A DNA stretch of 64,000 bases from Kosakonia sp. BYX6 (lineage in GTDB: Bacteria; Pseudomonadota; Gammaproteobacteria; Enterobacterales; Enterobacteriaceae): positions 3,506,406 to 3,570,405 of the forward strand of contig NZ_CP151800.1 in assembly GCF_038449125.1 (NCBI RefSeq), in the 5' to 3' direction. A program made the position numbers and the translations under genes. Positions 19,585 through 29,513 of the stretch are shown piece by piece. Under the pieces are notes generated by a model. That model worked only from the letters and a program-made list of their open reading frames with translations. It did not search any database and was not told the origin of the DNA. The stretch's first letter is position 1, and every line of letters begins with the position of its first letter.

Positions 19585-19600
19585 GCACCATGACAGTGCA
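19585..19600. promoter_or_regulatory. Candidate NtrC enhancer site
   Basis: GCACCATGACAGTGCA approximates the NtrC consensus TGCACC-N4-GGTGCA and lies about 110-140 bases upstream of the sigma-54 promoter. A second TGCACC half-site is at 19617-19622. Confidence 0.6.
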
Positions 19601-19662
19601 TGATGCGTTACATTTTTGCACCAACAGAGGTTACTGTTGGCCAGGTGCTTAATTTTGGTGCA

Positions 19663-21441
19663 TTACGCGATCAATGACTCTTCACGCTCGCTGGCCGCCA
19701 GCTCTTCACCCGCTAATTGCAGTTGATACATCTGGAAATAACGGCCTTTCGCAGCCAGCAATTGTTGATGCGTCCCCCGCTCAACCGCCTGCCCACGGTG
19801 CAGCACCAGAATGGTTTCTGCCTCGACAATGGTCGACAAACGGTGCGCGATCACCACAAGTGTCGTGTGCTCACGCACCGCCGCCAGCGCGTGCTGAATC
19901 GCCTGCTCGGTACCGGAGTCGATATTCGCCGTTGCTTCATCAAGGATCAGGATCTGCGGCGCGTCGACCAATACGCGCGCCAGCGCCAGCAACTGTTTCT
20001 GTCCAACGGAGAGATTGTTGCCCTGCTCGCCCAGCCGCGTATGGATACCGTCGCTCATGGCGCGAGCCAGATGCGCCAGTTGCACGGTTTCCAGCGCCTG
20101 CCATACCTGCTCCTCACTGATATCACGCCCCAGCGTGACGTTGGCGAAGAAGCTGTCCGCCATCACTACCGGATCCTGCTGAACCATCGCCACCCCTTTG
20201 CGCAGTACTGAATGCCCCAGCGCGGAGAGCGGACGTCCGTCGAGGCGGATCTCGCCTTTTGTCAGCGGGTAATAGCCCATTAACAGACTGGCGAGGGTGC
20301 TTTTCCCGCTACCAGTGTGCCCGACCAGCGCGACAAAACTGCGCGGCGCGACCTGCAAAGAGATGTCCTGCAACACCAGTTGAGCTTCGCGATAAGCAAA
20401 CGAGACATTGTCGATATCAATCGCCCCGCTTTTTAACGGCGTCTGATCATCACCGTAGGTCTGGCGCGGCCTGTCCATCAGTTCAAAGACGCGCTCACCG
20501 GCGACCACCGCCTGTTGCAACATCGACTGCTGCGTCGTCAGCTCAATCAACGGTTCATTCAGGCGGCCAAGATAGCTGATAAAGGCATACAGCACCCCGA
20601 CTTCCACCGTACCGACAGAAGAGAAACCAAACAGCATCAGCAGCCCACACAGCACCAACGCGGAAAAGAGGCTCAACAGCGGGCGCAGCAGAAAGCCGTC
20701 GAGGCGCAGGGTTTGCATGCGCGCCAGATAATGCGAGCGGCTGGCGTCGCCCATGCGCTCGCCAAAACGCGCCTGCTGGCGAAACTGCTGGATAACGCTC
20801 ATGCCGTTGATGATTTCGTTAAAACCGTCGTTGATGTCAGCAAGATAGGCGCGCATCCGGCGCACAATCGGCGTGCTGTAGCGCTGGTAAATCAGCATCA
20901 CGATCAGCACGGCCGGGAAAATCGCCATCGCCACTAGCGCCATGCGCCAGTCGAGGCTGAACATAGCGACCAGCATCGCGCCAATCAGCGCCGCACTGCG
21001 CAGCACGGTCGCGACCACGGTGACGTAGAGGTCGCGGATCACTTCGGTGTCGTTGGTCACGCGGGAGATAATCTGCCCAACCGGCTGGGTATCAAATTCG
21101 CTCAGCGGCTGGCGCAGCGCGGCATCCATCACATCGGTGCGCAATTGTTGCACCACGCCAACCGCCGCCTGGTTAAACAGCAAGGCTTGCGCGTAATGCA
21201 GCAGCGCCGCCAGCAGTTGCAGACCGATATAGACCGCCGCTAAACCCGCCACCAGCGCCACCGGCAAATAGCTTTTCGCCACCATGTTATCGATGAAATA
21301 ACTGATCAGCGCCGGGCCAGAGACTTCGGCGATTGCCGCGACCCACAACATCAGCACCGCTTTGATCAGCGGTTTGCGCCACGGTTTGCCGTAGACCAGC
21401 AAACGTTTCAGGGTTGGCCACTGGCGGGTGAAATTACGCAT
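19663..21441 (-). CDS. mdlB: ABC transporter permease/ATPase MdlB
   Basis: This is a half-size ABC exporter of 592 residues, forming a probable heterodimer with MdlA. The transmembrane domain (about residues 20-310) has six hydrophobic segments. The ATPase domain has Walker [10 protein letters not shown], signature LSVGQ and Walker B ILILDEAT, a complete catalytic site. The chosen start at 21441 ([15 protein letters not shown]) overlaps the end of mdlA by eight bases. Longer upstream starts lie inside mdlA. The substrate is unknown (family: multidrug resistance-like). Confidence 0.95.
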   Translation of the reverse strand: MRNFTRQWPTLKRLLVYGKPWRKPLIKAVLMLWVAAIAEVSGPALISYFIDNMVAKSYLPVALVAGLAAVYIGLQLLAALLHYAQALLFNQAAVGVVQQLRTDVMDAALRQPLSEFDTQPVGQIISRVTNDTEVIRDLYVTVVATVLRSAALIGAMLVAMFSLDWRMALVAMAIFPAVLIVMLIYQRYSTPIVRRMRAYLADINDGFNEIINGMSVIQQFRQQARFGERMGDASRSHYLARMQTLRLDGFLLRPLLSLFSALVLCGLLMLFGFSSVGTVEVGVLYAFISYLGRLNEPLIELTTQQSMLQQAVVAGERVFELMDRPRQTYGDDQTPLKSGAIDIDNVSFAYREAQLVLQDISLQVAPRSFVALVGHTGSGKSTLASLLMGYYPLTKGEIRLDGRPLSALGHSVLRKGVAMVQQDPVVMADSFFANVTLGRDISEEQVWQALETVQLAHLARAMSDGIHTRLGEQGNNLSVGQKQLLALARVLVDAPQILILDEATANIDSGTEQAIQHALAAVREHTTLVVIAHRLSTIVEAETILVLHRGQAVERGTHQQLLAAKGRYFQMYQLQLAGEELAASEREESLIA

Positions 21442-23197
21442 CGGCGTCCTCCTGCGGCGTATCATCCAGCGCGGCTTCCAGTTGCTGGTAGCGATACATA
21501 TCGCGATACCAACCCGGCTGGCGCGCAAGCTGTTCATGTTGACCGCGCTGGGCGATATGACCATGTTGCATAACGATAATCTCACTGGCTTCGGTCAGCG
21601 CAGACAGGCGGTGCGCGCTGATAATCACGGTACGTCCTTCGCCCCACTGGCGCAGGTTATGCAAAATCTGGTGTTCGGTGCGCCCATCCACCGCCGATAG
21701 CGCGTCATCAAGGATCAAGATTTCGGCGTTGAGCAACAGCGCGCGGGCAATGGAAATACGCTGTTTTTGCCCGCCGGAGAGCATCACGCCGCGCTCGCCC
21801 ACTTCGGTGTCGTAACCTTGCGGCAGGCGCAGAATGTCATCATGCACGCTGGCGAGTTTCGCCACATGTTCGATCTCTTCCTGTGTCGCCCCCGGTTTGC
21901 CGAGCGCAATATTGCTGCCGACGGTATCGGAGAATAAAAATGGCGTCTGGTTTACCACTGCCAGGCGGCTGCGCCAGGTATCGAGTTTGAGGCGTTGTAA
22001 CGGAATATCGTGAAAACGAATATCGCCATTATCGACATCGAAATGGCGCTGAATCAGCGACAGCAGCGTACTTTTCCCGGCGCCGGTTGGGCCACAAATG
22101 CCCAGCATCTGACCGGGTTCCAGCGTCGCGCTGACATTGCTCAACACTGGGGCGTGCGTCTGCGGGTAGCTAAATTCGCGAATCGCAATAGTCAGCGTAC
22201 CGCGCGCGGCGGGCGCCGATTCGCTGCCATCATTGACCACCGGCGCTTCCGCCAGCATGTCGCGAATACGGCTGTAGGCCGCGCTGCCGCGTTCGACGAT
22301 GTTAAACATCCACGCCAGCGCCAACATCGGCCAAATCATCAACCCCAGATACATAGTGAAACTGGTTAATTCACCGAGCGTCAGAGTGCCATTCACCACC
22401 ATCCAGCTACCGCCGCCAATCGCCAACATGTTCGCCATGCCGATGGCGATATAAATCGTCGGATCAAAACGCGCATCGACGCGGGCGACGCGCATATTTT
22501 TTGCGCCGGTATCGGCTGCTTCGCTCGCGAACAACGCCGACTGGCGATCTTCCAGGCCAAACGCTTTAATCATGCGAATACTGGTCATACTCTCCTGGGT
22601 GCGATCGTTTAACGACGAAAACGCCGCCTGCGCGGCTTTGAAGCGGTTGTGCAGTTGATCGCCGTAACGCTTGATGACCAGCGCCATGATCGGCATCGGT
22701 AACAGCGACAACAGAGTTAACTGCCAACTGATTTGCGTGGACATCACGATCAGCACCACGCAGCCCATCACCAGTGAATCCACCAGCGTCAGCACGCCTT
22801 CGCCGGCGGCAAACACCACTCTGTCGACATCGTTGGTAGCGCGCGCCATTAAATCGCCGGTGCGGTGGCGCAGGTAAAATTCCGGATGCTGGCGGCTAAG
22901 CTGGCGGTAAAAATCTTCCCGCAGCTCGACGGCCAATTGATAAGACGCGCCAAACAGCCAGACGCGCCAGACATAACGCAGCAAATACGTGACCACCGCG
23001 ACGATCACCAGCACGGCAATCCACATCCACACCTGTTGGCTGGTGAAGCGGTGTTGAGTAACGCCATCGACAACAATGCCCACCACTTTGGGCGGGACTA
23101 ACTGCAAGATGGCAATAATGATAAGTAAGGCGACGGCACCGAGATAGCGTTGCCATTCCCGACGAAAATACCAGCCTAACTGAGCAAATAATCGCAC
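21434..23197 (-). CDS. mdlA: ABC transporter permease/ATPase MdlA
   Basis: This is the 587-residue partner of MdlB. It starts with GTG at 23197 behind AGGAT and reads [15 protein letters not shown]. The first membrane segment is at about residues 18-37. The ATPase domain shows Walker [10 protein letters not shown] and signature LSGGQ, but Walker B is ILILDDAL: the catalytic glutamate is aspartate, as in E. coli MdlA. That pattern is seen in heterodimeric exporters with one degenerate ATP site, here complemented by MdlB. It is followed by mdlB with an 8-base overlap. Confidence 0.95.
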   Translation of the reverse strand: MRLFAQLGWYFRREWQRYLGAVALLIIIAILQLVPPKVVGIVVDGVTQHRFTSQQVWMWIAVLVIVAVVTYLLRYVWRVWLFGASYQLAVELREDFYRQLSRQHPEFYLRHRTGDLMARATNDVDRVVFAAGEGVLTLVDSLVMGCVVLIVMSTQISWQLTLLSLLPMPIMALVIKRYGDQLHNRFKAAQAAFSSLNDRTQESMTSIRMIKAFGLEDRQSALFASEAADTGAKNMRVARVDARFDPTIYIAIGMANMLAIGGGSWMVVNGTLTLGELTSFTMYLGLMIWPMLALAWMFNIVERGSAAYSRIRDMLAEAPVVNDGSESAPAARGTLTIAIREFSYPQTHAPVLSNVSATLEPGQMLGICGPTGAGKSTLLSLIQRHFDVDNGDIRFHDIPLQRLKLDTWRSRLAVVNQTPFLFSDTVGSNIALGKPGATQEEIEHVAKLASVHDDILRLPQGYDTEVGERGVMLSGGQKQRISIARALLLNAEILILDDALSAVDGRTEHQILHNLRQWGEGRTVIISAHRLSALTEASEIIVMQHGHIAQRGQHEQLARQPGWYRDMYRYQQLEAALDDTPQEDADA

Positions 23198-23249
23198 GCG
23201 GTTACATCCTGAACGTGATTTTCCGGCGGTCGGTTAACCGCCGTGGGGG

Positions 23250-23708
23250 TTATTCAATGGGCAAAGCCGTGGTGTATTTTATCTGTTCCATGGCGAAGCT
23301 AGAAGTGACATCTGACAGACCCGGCACGCTGTTAACCAGTTTCTTGTAGAAATCATCATAGCGTTTCATATCCGCCACCTGGACCCGCAACAGGTAATCG
23401 TACTCCCCTGCCATACGCCAAAAGCCTAGCACTTCTGGCATGTGCGTCACTTCACTGACAAAACGGCCATACCAATCACTGCTGTGATGTTGGGTTTTAA
23501 TCAGTACAAACGCCGTTAAGCTTAAGCCCAGTTTTTCTGCATCCAGCACCGCCACGCGACCGAGTAAAATTCCGTCATCTTCCAGGCGTTTCAGACGTTT
23601 CCAGCAGGGTGTGGTGGTCAGATTAACGGCATCTGCCAGCGCCTGCAAAGAGAGCGAACAATCCTGCTGGAGTAGAGAAAGCAGCTTTCGGTCAATTTTG
23701 TCTAACAT
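23250..23708 (-). CDS. decR: Lrp/AsnC-family cysteine-responsive regulator DecR (YbaO)
   Basis: This 152-residue regulator has an N-terminal helix-turn-helix (about residues 5-60, motif [23 protein letters not shown]) and a C-terminal RAM/effector domain (about 70-145). In E. coli DecR senses cysteine and activates cysteine detoxification genes. Here it is divergent from a PLP enzyme that probably degrades cysteine, so a local target is likely. An Lrp-type inverted repeat (23721-23735) lies 13 bases from its start, consistent with autoregulation. Confidence 0.93.
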   Translation of the reverse strand: MLDKIDRKLLSLLQQDCSLSLQALADAVNLTTTPCWKRLKRLEDDGILLGRVAVLDAEKLGLSLTAFVLIKTQHHSSDWYGRFVSEVTHMPEVLGFWRMAGEYDYLLRVQVADMKRYDDFYKKLVNSVPGLSDVTSSFAMEQIKYTTALPIE

Positions 23709-23720
23709 TGCGCGCTCCTG

Positions 23721-23735
23721 GAGAATATTTTTCTC
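23721..23735. promoter_or_regulatory. Lrp-type operator between decR and the PLP enzyme gene
   Basis: GAGAATATTTTTCTC is a 15-base inverted repeat (GAGAA, five A/T bases, TTCTC) that matches the E. coli Lrp consensus at 13 of 15 positions. It is a good candidate DecR site. Confidence 0.5.
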
Positions 23736-23823
23736 TTAAGAGTCTAACCCAAAGGCGAAATGGCAACCCTTTTTTCTTTGCCTTTCGCTAGACTGGGCAC
23801 AAAATGACAAATGGAAAACGGCC

Positions 23824-24870
23824 ATGAAAAGCAGCTGGGTGAAATACGCCATCAACGAAATTAACGCCGACGCGCAGCGTTCAGCGGATACCCACTTAAT
23901 TCGCCTGATGCTGCCGGGTTTTCCGGGCATCAACCTCTATTTAAAAGACGAAAGCACACACCCCACCGGCAGCCTGAAGCACCGCCTGGCGCGTTCGCTG
24001 TTTCTGTATGGTTTATGCAATGGCTGGATCAACGAAGGCACGACGATTATTGAAGCGTCATCCGGTTCCACCGCCATTTCCGAAGCCTGGTTCGCCCGCC
24101 TGCTGGGATTACCGTTTATCGCCGTGATGCCGTATTGCACGGCGAAGCGCAAGATTGAGCAAATCGAGTTTTACGGCGGTCGCTGCCATTTTGTCGACAG
24201 CGCCTGCGAGATTTACGCCGAATCCGAGCGGCTGGCGAAAGAGCTGAACGGTCATTATATGGATCAGTTCACCTTTGCCGAACGCGCAACGGACTGGCGC
24301 GGCAATAACAATATTGCCGACAGCATTTTCCGCCAGATGAAAAACGAACCGCATCCGGTGCCGAATTACATTGTGATGAGCGCCGGAACCGGCGGCACTT
24401 CAGCAACCATTGGCCGCTATATTCGCTGCCAGGGTTACGACACCCAACTGATGGTGGTCGACCCGGAAAACTCAGTGTTTCTTGATTACTGGCAGCAGCG
24501 CGACGCCAGCCTGCGCAGCCCGCTGGGTAGCAAAATCGAAGGTATTGGCCGCCCACGCGTTGAGCCGTCATTTATTGCCGATGTGGTGGATGAAATGTTG
24601 CGCGTGCCGGATGCAGCCAGCGTGGCGACTGCGCAATGGCTGGAAACACAAATCGGCCGCAAAGTCGGCGCATCCACCGGCACCAATATGTGGGGCGCGT
24701 TACAGCTTGCCGCACGGATGCGCGACGAGGGCCGCAGCGGTTCCATCGTCACGCTGCTGTGCGACAGCGGCGAGCGCTACCTGGAAACCTACTACAACCC
24801 GCAATGGGTGGCGGCGAATCTGGGTGATATTGAACCGTGGAAAGCGCAGATCGCACATTTGATGGCATAA
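23824..24870 (+). CDS. PLP-dependent cysteine synthase-family enzyme, probable cysteine desulfhydrase
   Basis: This 348-residue fold-type II PLP enzyme is related to cysteine synthase. The PLP lysine is K52 in [11 protein letters not shown], and the phosphate-binding loop is [14 protein letters not shown]. The substrate loop SSGSTAIS replaces the cysteine synthase TSGNT. It diverges from decR. From memory, the homologous pair in Pantoea ananatis (ccdA with ccdR, the decR homologue) was reported as a cysteine-inducible cysteine desulfhydrase that gives cysteine resistance, releasing sulfide, pyruvate and ammonia. E. coli K-12 has no gene at this place. The exact reaction is inferred from the family and context. 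Confidence 0.82.
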   Translation: MKSSWVKYAINEINADAQRSADTHLIRLMLPGFPGINLYLKDESTHPTGSLKHRLARSLFLYGLCNGWINEGTTIIEASSGSTAISEAWFARLLGLPFIAVMPYCTAKRKIEQIEFYGGRCHFVDSACEIYAESERLAKELNGHYMDQFTFAERATDWRGNNNIADSIFRQMKNEPHPVPNYIVMSAGTGGTSATIGRYIRCQGYDTQLMVVDPENSVFLDYWQQRDASLRSPLGSKIEGIGRPRVEPSFIADVVDEMLRVPDAASVATAQWLETQIGRKVGASTGTNMWGALQLAARMRDEGRSGSIVTLLCDSGERYLETYYNPQWVAANLGDIEPWKAQIAHLMA

Positions 24871-24900
24871 AAAAAGCCGGGCAGATTTGGCGCCCGGCTT
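24869..24900 (-). terminator. Intrinsic terminator of cof
   Basis: On the minus strand AAGCCGGGC, loop, GCCCGGCTT is followed by seven T. It lies just past the cof stop codon and also closes the convergent PLP enzyme gene. Confidence 0.85.
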
Positions 24901-24916
24901 GCTGGAAAAATCTTTT

Positions 24917-25735
24917 TCATTCGGGGGAATAAGGAAGATTCGGTGTATCCAGCCAGTGTGTCAAAAAATGTGACACTGCCTGATTCTGGCAATGCCCAAT
25001 AACCGGTAAATTCGGCAGTGCCGCGCGCAGTTGCGGCATGGCGTTGCCCATAATCATTCCGTAGCCGACGCTTTCAAGCATTTCGCGGTCGTTCATTGCA
25101 TCACCAAACGCCATACACTCTTGCAGCGTGTAACCGAGCGTCGTACTGAGTACCGCCAGCGCCGAACCTTTGTTACAGCCCATCGGCAGCACTTCCAGAC
25201 AATCCATCGCCGAGAAACACAAATGCGCACGCGCGCCCAGCACCTCATTCAGTTGGATACGCAAGCGGCACAGATCGTCGTGATCGCCAAGAAAACAGAT
25301 TTTGGTAACGTCGTGAGCGGGTAAACGTTTGAGATCCGCAAGCCGGTAACGAAAGCCGCTGTAAACATGCGCTTGTAACGGGCCGGGCAGTGCTTTGTCC
25401 GTCAACCAGCCGGAATCATTAAACACATGGATGGAAGCCTGCGTGTCCCATTTGCTGTGCAGGACGATTTCGGCCACTTCCGGGTTTAAATCCTGGCGAT
25501 ACAGAACCTCACCTTCCATTGAGTGAATGCGCGTCCCGTTGCCGGTGATAAGAAACGCATCCAACCCGATATTGTTGAGGATCCACTGCATCTCCAGCGC
25601 GTGTCGGCCGGTGGCGAACGCCAGCGTGATTTCCCGTTCGTACAAACGGCGGAGCGTTGCCAACGTTTGATCGCCTAAACGATGGTCGGGCATTAACAGG
25701 GTGCCATCCATGTCAAAAGCGGCCAGACGAGCCAT
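24917..25735 (-). CDS. cof: HMP-PP phosphatase Cof (HAD family)
   Basis: This is a 272-residue HAD-IIB phosphatase, the same length as E. coli Cof, which hydrolyses hydroxymethylpyrimidine pyrophosphate and other phosphates. The nucleophile and acid/base aspartates D8 and D10 lie in AAFDMDGTL. Motif II is around AFATGRH, the lysine of motif III in GCNKGSAL and motif [12 protein letters not shown]. The C2 cap lies between. In E. coli it lies next to decR. Here the PLP enzyme gene intervenes. Confidence 0.94.
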   Translation of the reverse strand: MARLAAFDMDGTLLMPDHRLGDQTLATLRRLYEREITLAFATGRHALEMQWILNNIGLDAFLITGNGTRIHSMEGEVLYRQDLNPEVAEIVLHSKWDTQASIHVFNDSGWLTDKALPGPLQAHVYSGFRYRLADLKRLPAHDVTKICFLGDHDDLCRLRIQLNEVLGARAHLCFSAMDCLEVLPMGCNKGSALAVLSTTLGYTLQECMAFGDAMNDREMLESVGYGMIMGNAMPQLRAALPNLPVIGHCQNQAVSHFLTHWLDTPNLPYSPE

Positions 25736-25834
25736 GATTTCTTCTCCGGGTGTGAGTATCGTTAAGTTGCGTTCCAGTATTGCGTGGTATATACGGAAGT
25801 AATAGTGAATAGATGAGAATTATTGTTCCGGGTT

Positions 25835-27532
25835 ATGAGATTACTGAACCGACTTAACCAGTATCAGCGTCTTTGGCAACCTTCTGCCGGGGAAACGCAA
25901 TCCGCCAGTATCAATGAACTGGCCAGCCGCTGCTTTTGCAGCGAGCGGCATATGCGCACATTGCTGCGCCAGATGCAGGCATCCGGCTGGTTAAACTGGC
26001 AGTCGCAATCTGGTCGAGGAAAGCGTGGAACGCTGCGTTTCCTGGCGACGCCGGAGTCGCTACGCAGCGAAATGCTGGAACAGGCGCTGAACGCCGGGCA
26101 ACAGCAAAACGCGCTGGCGTTGGCGCAACTTGATCCCGACGATCTGCGCAGCTTGCTGAACCCATTTCTCGGTGGGCTGTGGCAAAACGAAACGCCAACA
26201 TTACGTATTCCCTATTACCGTTCGCTGGAACCGTTGCAACCGGGCTTTCTGCCCGGACGTGCTGAGCAGCATTTGGCGGGGCAAATCTTTAGCGGCTTGA
26301 CCCGCTTTATCAACCACAGTTTTTTGCCGCAGGGCGATTTGGCGCATCATTGGGATGTCAGTCACGACGGGCTGTGCTGGAATTTTCATGTGCATTCGAC
26401 GTTGCACTGGCACAATGGCGACACCGTGACGGCCGGGCAATTGCTGGAGCGGCTGCAACAATTACTCGACCTGCCGGCGCTTCGCAAACTGTTCGCCAGC
26501 GTCGAAACGATCGAGTTAGCCCATCCCTGGTGTTTGACCTTTCGCTTGCATCGCCCGGATTACTGGCTGGCGCACCGGCTCGCCAGCTACGGTAGCCGCC
26601 TGGCGCACCCGCACCATCCGCTAATCGGTACCGGGCCGTTTCGCCTGGTCACCTTCAGCCGGGAACTGGTGCGTCTGGAAAGCCACGAGCATTACCATCT
26701 TGGCCACCCGCTGTTAAAAGCCGTGGAATACTGGATAACCCCGCAACTGTTCGAACAGGATCTCGGCACCAGTTGCCGACACCCGGTGCAGATTGCCATT
26801 GGCGAGCCGGATGAGTTGCGGCATTTACAGCCGGTGAGTAACAGTATCAGCCTCGGCTTTTGTTACCTCACCTTGCGCCCCGGCGCGCGATTAAGCGCGG
26901 CTCAGGCACGCAGCCTGGTGCAGATTATTCACCATACTTCGCTATTGCAGACGCTGCCGCTGGAGGAAAACCTGATTACCCCTAGCCGCGAATTGCTGCC
27001 GGGCTGGCATATGCCGGAGTGGCCCGCTGAAGATGTGGTGCTGCCGAAACAGCTCACCCTGCTTTACCATTTGCCGGTGGAACTGCACACCATGGCGGAA
27101 CAGCTTAAACGCTATCTCGCGACGCTCGGCTGTGAATTAACGGTGATTTTCCATGACAGCAAAAACTGGGAAGGCTGCACGCAGTTTGCCGGAGCAGACT
27201 TGATGATGGGCGACAGGCTGATTGGTGAAGCGCCGGAATATACTCTTGAGCAGTGGCTACGCTGTGACCCGCTGTGGCCGAACTTGTTGAGCGCGCCACA
27301 GTTTGCGCATCTGCAAGCGACGCTGGATGCAGTGCAGCGCCAGCCTGATGAGCCGGAGCGCAACCGGGCGCTGAAAGATGTGTTTTATACGCTGATGAAT
27401 GAGGCCATCCTGACACCGCTGTTTAATTACCAGTACCGTATTAGCGCACCGCCTGGTGTTGAAGGAATTCATTTGAATACGCGCGGCTGGTTTGATTTTG
27501 CCGAAGCCTGGCTCCCTGCTCCAGCGCGGTGA
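25835..27532 (+). CDS. ybaE: SgrR-like transcriptional regulator YbaE with solute-binding domain
   Basis: This 565-residue protein has the domain order of SgrR: an N-terminal winged helix (about residues 1-90, motif ASRCFCSERHMRTLLRQM) fused to an SBP family 5 (peptide/nickel-binding-like) domain lacking a signal peptide, so it is cytoplasmic. The start at 25835 gives MRLLNRLNQYQRLW as in E. coli YbaE. The longer frame from a TTG at 25823 is less likely. The effector and targets are unknown. Its position between cof and queC is conserved with E. coli. Confidence 0.92.
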   Translation: MRLLNRLNQYQRLWQPSAGETQSASINELASRCFCSERHMRTLLRQMQASGWLNWQSQSGRGKRGTLRFLATPESLRSEMLEQALNAGQQQNALALAQLDPDDLRSLLNPFLGGLWQNETPTLRIPYYRSLEPLQPGFLPGRAEQHLAGQIFSGLTRFINHSFLPQGDLAHHWDVSHDGLCWNFHVHSTLHWHNGDTVTAGQLLERLQQLLDLPALRKLFASVETIELAHPWCLTFRLHRPDYWLAHRLASYGSRLAHPHHPLIGTGPFRLVTFSRELVRLESHEHYHLGHPLLKAVEYWITPQLFEQDLGTSCRHPVQIAIGEPDELRHLQPVSNSISLGFCYLTLRPGARLSAAQARSLVQIIHHTSLLQTLPLEENLITPSRELLPGWHMPEWPAEDVVLPKQLTLLYHLPVELHTMAEQLKRYLATLGCELTVIFHDSKNWEGCTQFAGADLMMGDRLIGEAPEYTLEQWLRCDPLWPNLLSAPQFAHLQATLDAVQRQPDEPERNRALKDVFYTLMNEAILTPLFNYQYRISAPPGVEGIHLNTRGWFDFAEAWLPAPAR

Positions 27533-27598
27533 AGAAGCTGGTCGGTGTTAACCTCACGCGCTACCATAGCGTTTTATTTGTGATTGTCGGGAAGAATT

Positions 27599-28294
27599 AT
27601 GAAACGTGCCGTTGTCGTGTTCAGTGGCGGACAAGATTCCACAACCTGCCTAGTTCAGGCGTTGCAGCAGTATGACGAAGTGCATTGTGTCACGTTTGAT
27701 TATGGTCAGCGTCACCGCGCCGAGATCGACGTGGCGCGCGAACTGGCGCTGAAACTCGGCGCGCGGGCGCATAAGGTGCTGGATGTCACGCTGCTTAATG
27801 AACTGGCGGTCAGCAGCCTGACGCGTGACAGCATTCCCGTGCCGGACTATGAACCGGACGCGACCGGGATTCCAAACACCTTTGTTCCAGGGCGCAATAT
27901 TCTGTTTCTGACGCTGGCTGCGGTTTATGCGTATCAGGTACAAGCCCAAGCGGTGATTACCGGCGTCTGTGAAACAGATTTTTCCGGCTATCCAGATTGC
28001 CGTGATGAGTTTGTAAAAGCGTTGAATCACGCGGTAAGCCTTGGGCTGGCAAAAGAGATCCGCTTCGAAACGCCGCTGATGTGGATTGATAAAGCACAAA
28101 CCTGGGCGCTCGCCGATTATTGGGGGGCATTGGATCTGGTACGTAGCGAGACGCTGACCTGCTACAACGGCATCAAAGGCGACGGTTGCGGCCATTGCGC
28201 GGCCTGTAATCTGCGCGCCAACGGTTTGCAGCATTACCTGGCGGATAAAACCGGTGTAATGGCGGCGATGAAACAGAAAACCGGCCTGCAATAA
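27599..28294 (+). CDS. queC: 7-cyano-7-deazaguanine synthase QueC
   Basis: QueC converts 7-carboxy-7-deazaguanine, ATP and ammonia to preQ0 in queuosine synthesis. The protein has 231 residues, as in E. coli. The PP-loop SGGQDS is at residues 9-14, and the zinc site is four cysteines in the segment [26 protein letters not shown] precedes the ATG at 27599, and an upstream TTG (27584) is rejected. No preQ1 riboswitch is recognisable upstream. Confidence 0.96.
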   Translation: MKRAVVVFSGGQDSTTCLVQALQQYDEVHCVTFDYGQRHRAEIDVARELALKLGARAHKVLDVTLLNELAVSSLTRDSIPVPDYEPDATGIPNTFVPGRNILFLTLAAVYAYQVQAQAVITGVCETDFSGYPDCRDEFVKALNHAVSLGLAKEIRFETPLMWIDKAQTWALADYWGALDLVRSETLTCYNGIKGDGCGHCAACNLRANGLQHYLADKTGVMAAMKQKTGLQ

Positions 28295-28310
28295 TTTTAT
28301 CGTCTGTTAC

Positions 28311-28478
28311 GCCGGGTGGCGGCGGTTGCCTTATCCGGCCTACGAATATTCCACATTCGGTTTGTAGGCCGGATAAGCGTTTAGCGCCATTCGGCGAATA
28401 AAGCGTACCGGCCTACAAAACCTGAAATAATTCCATTGCTTGTTACGCCGGATGGCGGCGTTGCCTTATCCGGCCTAC
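28311..28478. repeat. REP/BIME cluster between queC and fadM
   Basis: Three REP units are visible: 28311-28343 (plus sense, ending CTTATCCGGCCTAC), 28364-28395 (inverted, starting GTAGGCCGGATAAG), and 28447-28478 (plus). Such palindromic units commonly bind gyrase, IHF or Pol I and protect 3' mRNA ends. Here they separate convergent queC and fadM. Confidence 0.9.
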
Positions 28479-28486
28479 GTGTAGAA

Positions 28487-28891
28487 TTACCCTTCGCGGC
28501 CTATCGCCTCGAGGGTTTCCCGCAGTTCCCCTTCCAGCGCCAGCGCTTTCTGGGTTTTCAAATCGAGGCAAACAAAGGTCACCAACGCGTCAGCCACGAC
28601 ATCGCCTGTGGAATCCAGCGTCAGGACCTGGCTCAGTACGCCGCTTTTATTATTGAGGTGCTCCACACTGCTGGTCACCGTAATCACATCGCCCAGCACG
28701 ACCGGGCGGCGATAGTTGATGTTGATATTCACCACCGCGAAGCCGATGTAATTCGCGTGCATCCATTTGAAACCTTCACTGTGATCCAGCCAGTCCCAGC
28801 GAGCTTCCTCAAGGAACTCCAGATAACGTGCATTGTTCACATGCTGGTAAACATCAAGATGGTAACCACGGATTTTAATCTTCGTTTGCAT
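28487..28891 (-). CDS. fadM: Long-chain acyl-CoA thioesterase FadM
   Basis: This is a 134-residue single-hotdog thioesterase (4HBT family). The N-terminal YHLDVYQHVNNARYLEFLEEARW holds the catalytic aspartate of the family. In E. coli it cleaves long-chain acyl-CoA intermediates in beta-oxidation of oleate and is controlled by FadR. No FadR site was identified here. The C-terminus is slightly longer than in E. coli (132 residues). The stop codon lies just beside the REP cluster. Confidence 0.94.
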   Translation of the reverse strand: MQTKIKIRGYHLDVYQHVNNARYLEFLEEARWDWLDHSEGFKWMHANYIGFAVVNININYRRPVVLGDVITVTSSVEHLNNKSGVLSQVLTLDSTGDVVADALVTFVCLDLKTQKALALEGELRETLEAIGREG

Positions 28892-28984
28892 AGCGCTTTA
28901 ACCTTACCGTTATAGTTATAGAGACAGAGGCCATACTGGTATGACCTCTTTATCCTGGCAAACATTAGAGACTACGCAAGCACT

Positions 28985-29485
<501 letters not shown>

Positions 29486-29513
29486 TTACTCTTTTTTTGG
29501 GAGGTTGTTCCCG

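Noticed and set aside
24869-24900. Hairpin read as terminator of the PLP enzyme gene only
   Set aside because: The T-run lies on the minus-strand side, so it primarily terminates cof. The plus side lacks a T-run.
27533-27598. Possible preQ1 riboswitch before queC
   Set aside because: No pseudoknot-type core or A-rich tail can be drawn in the short leader.
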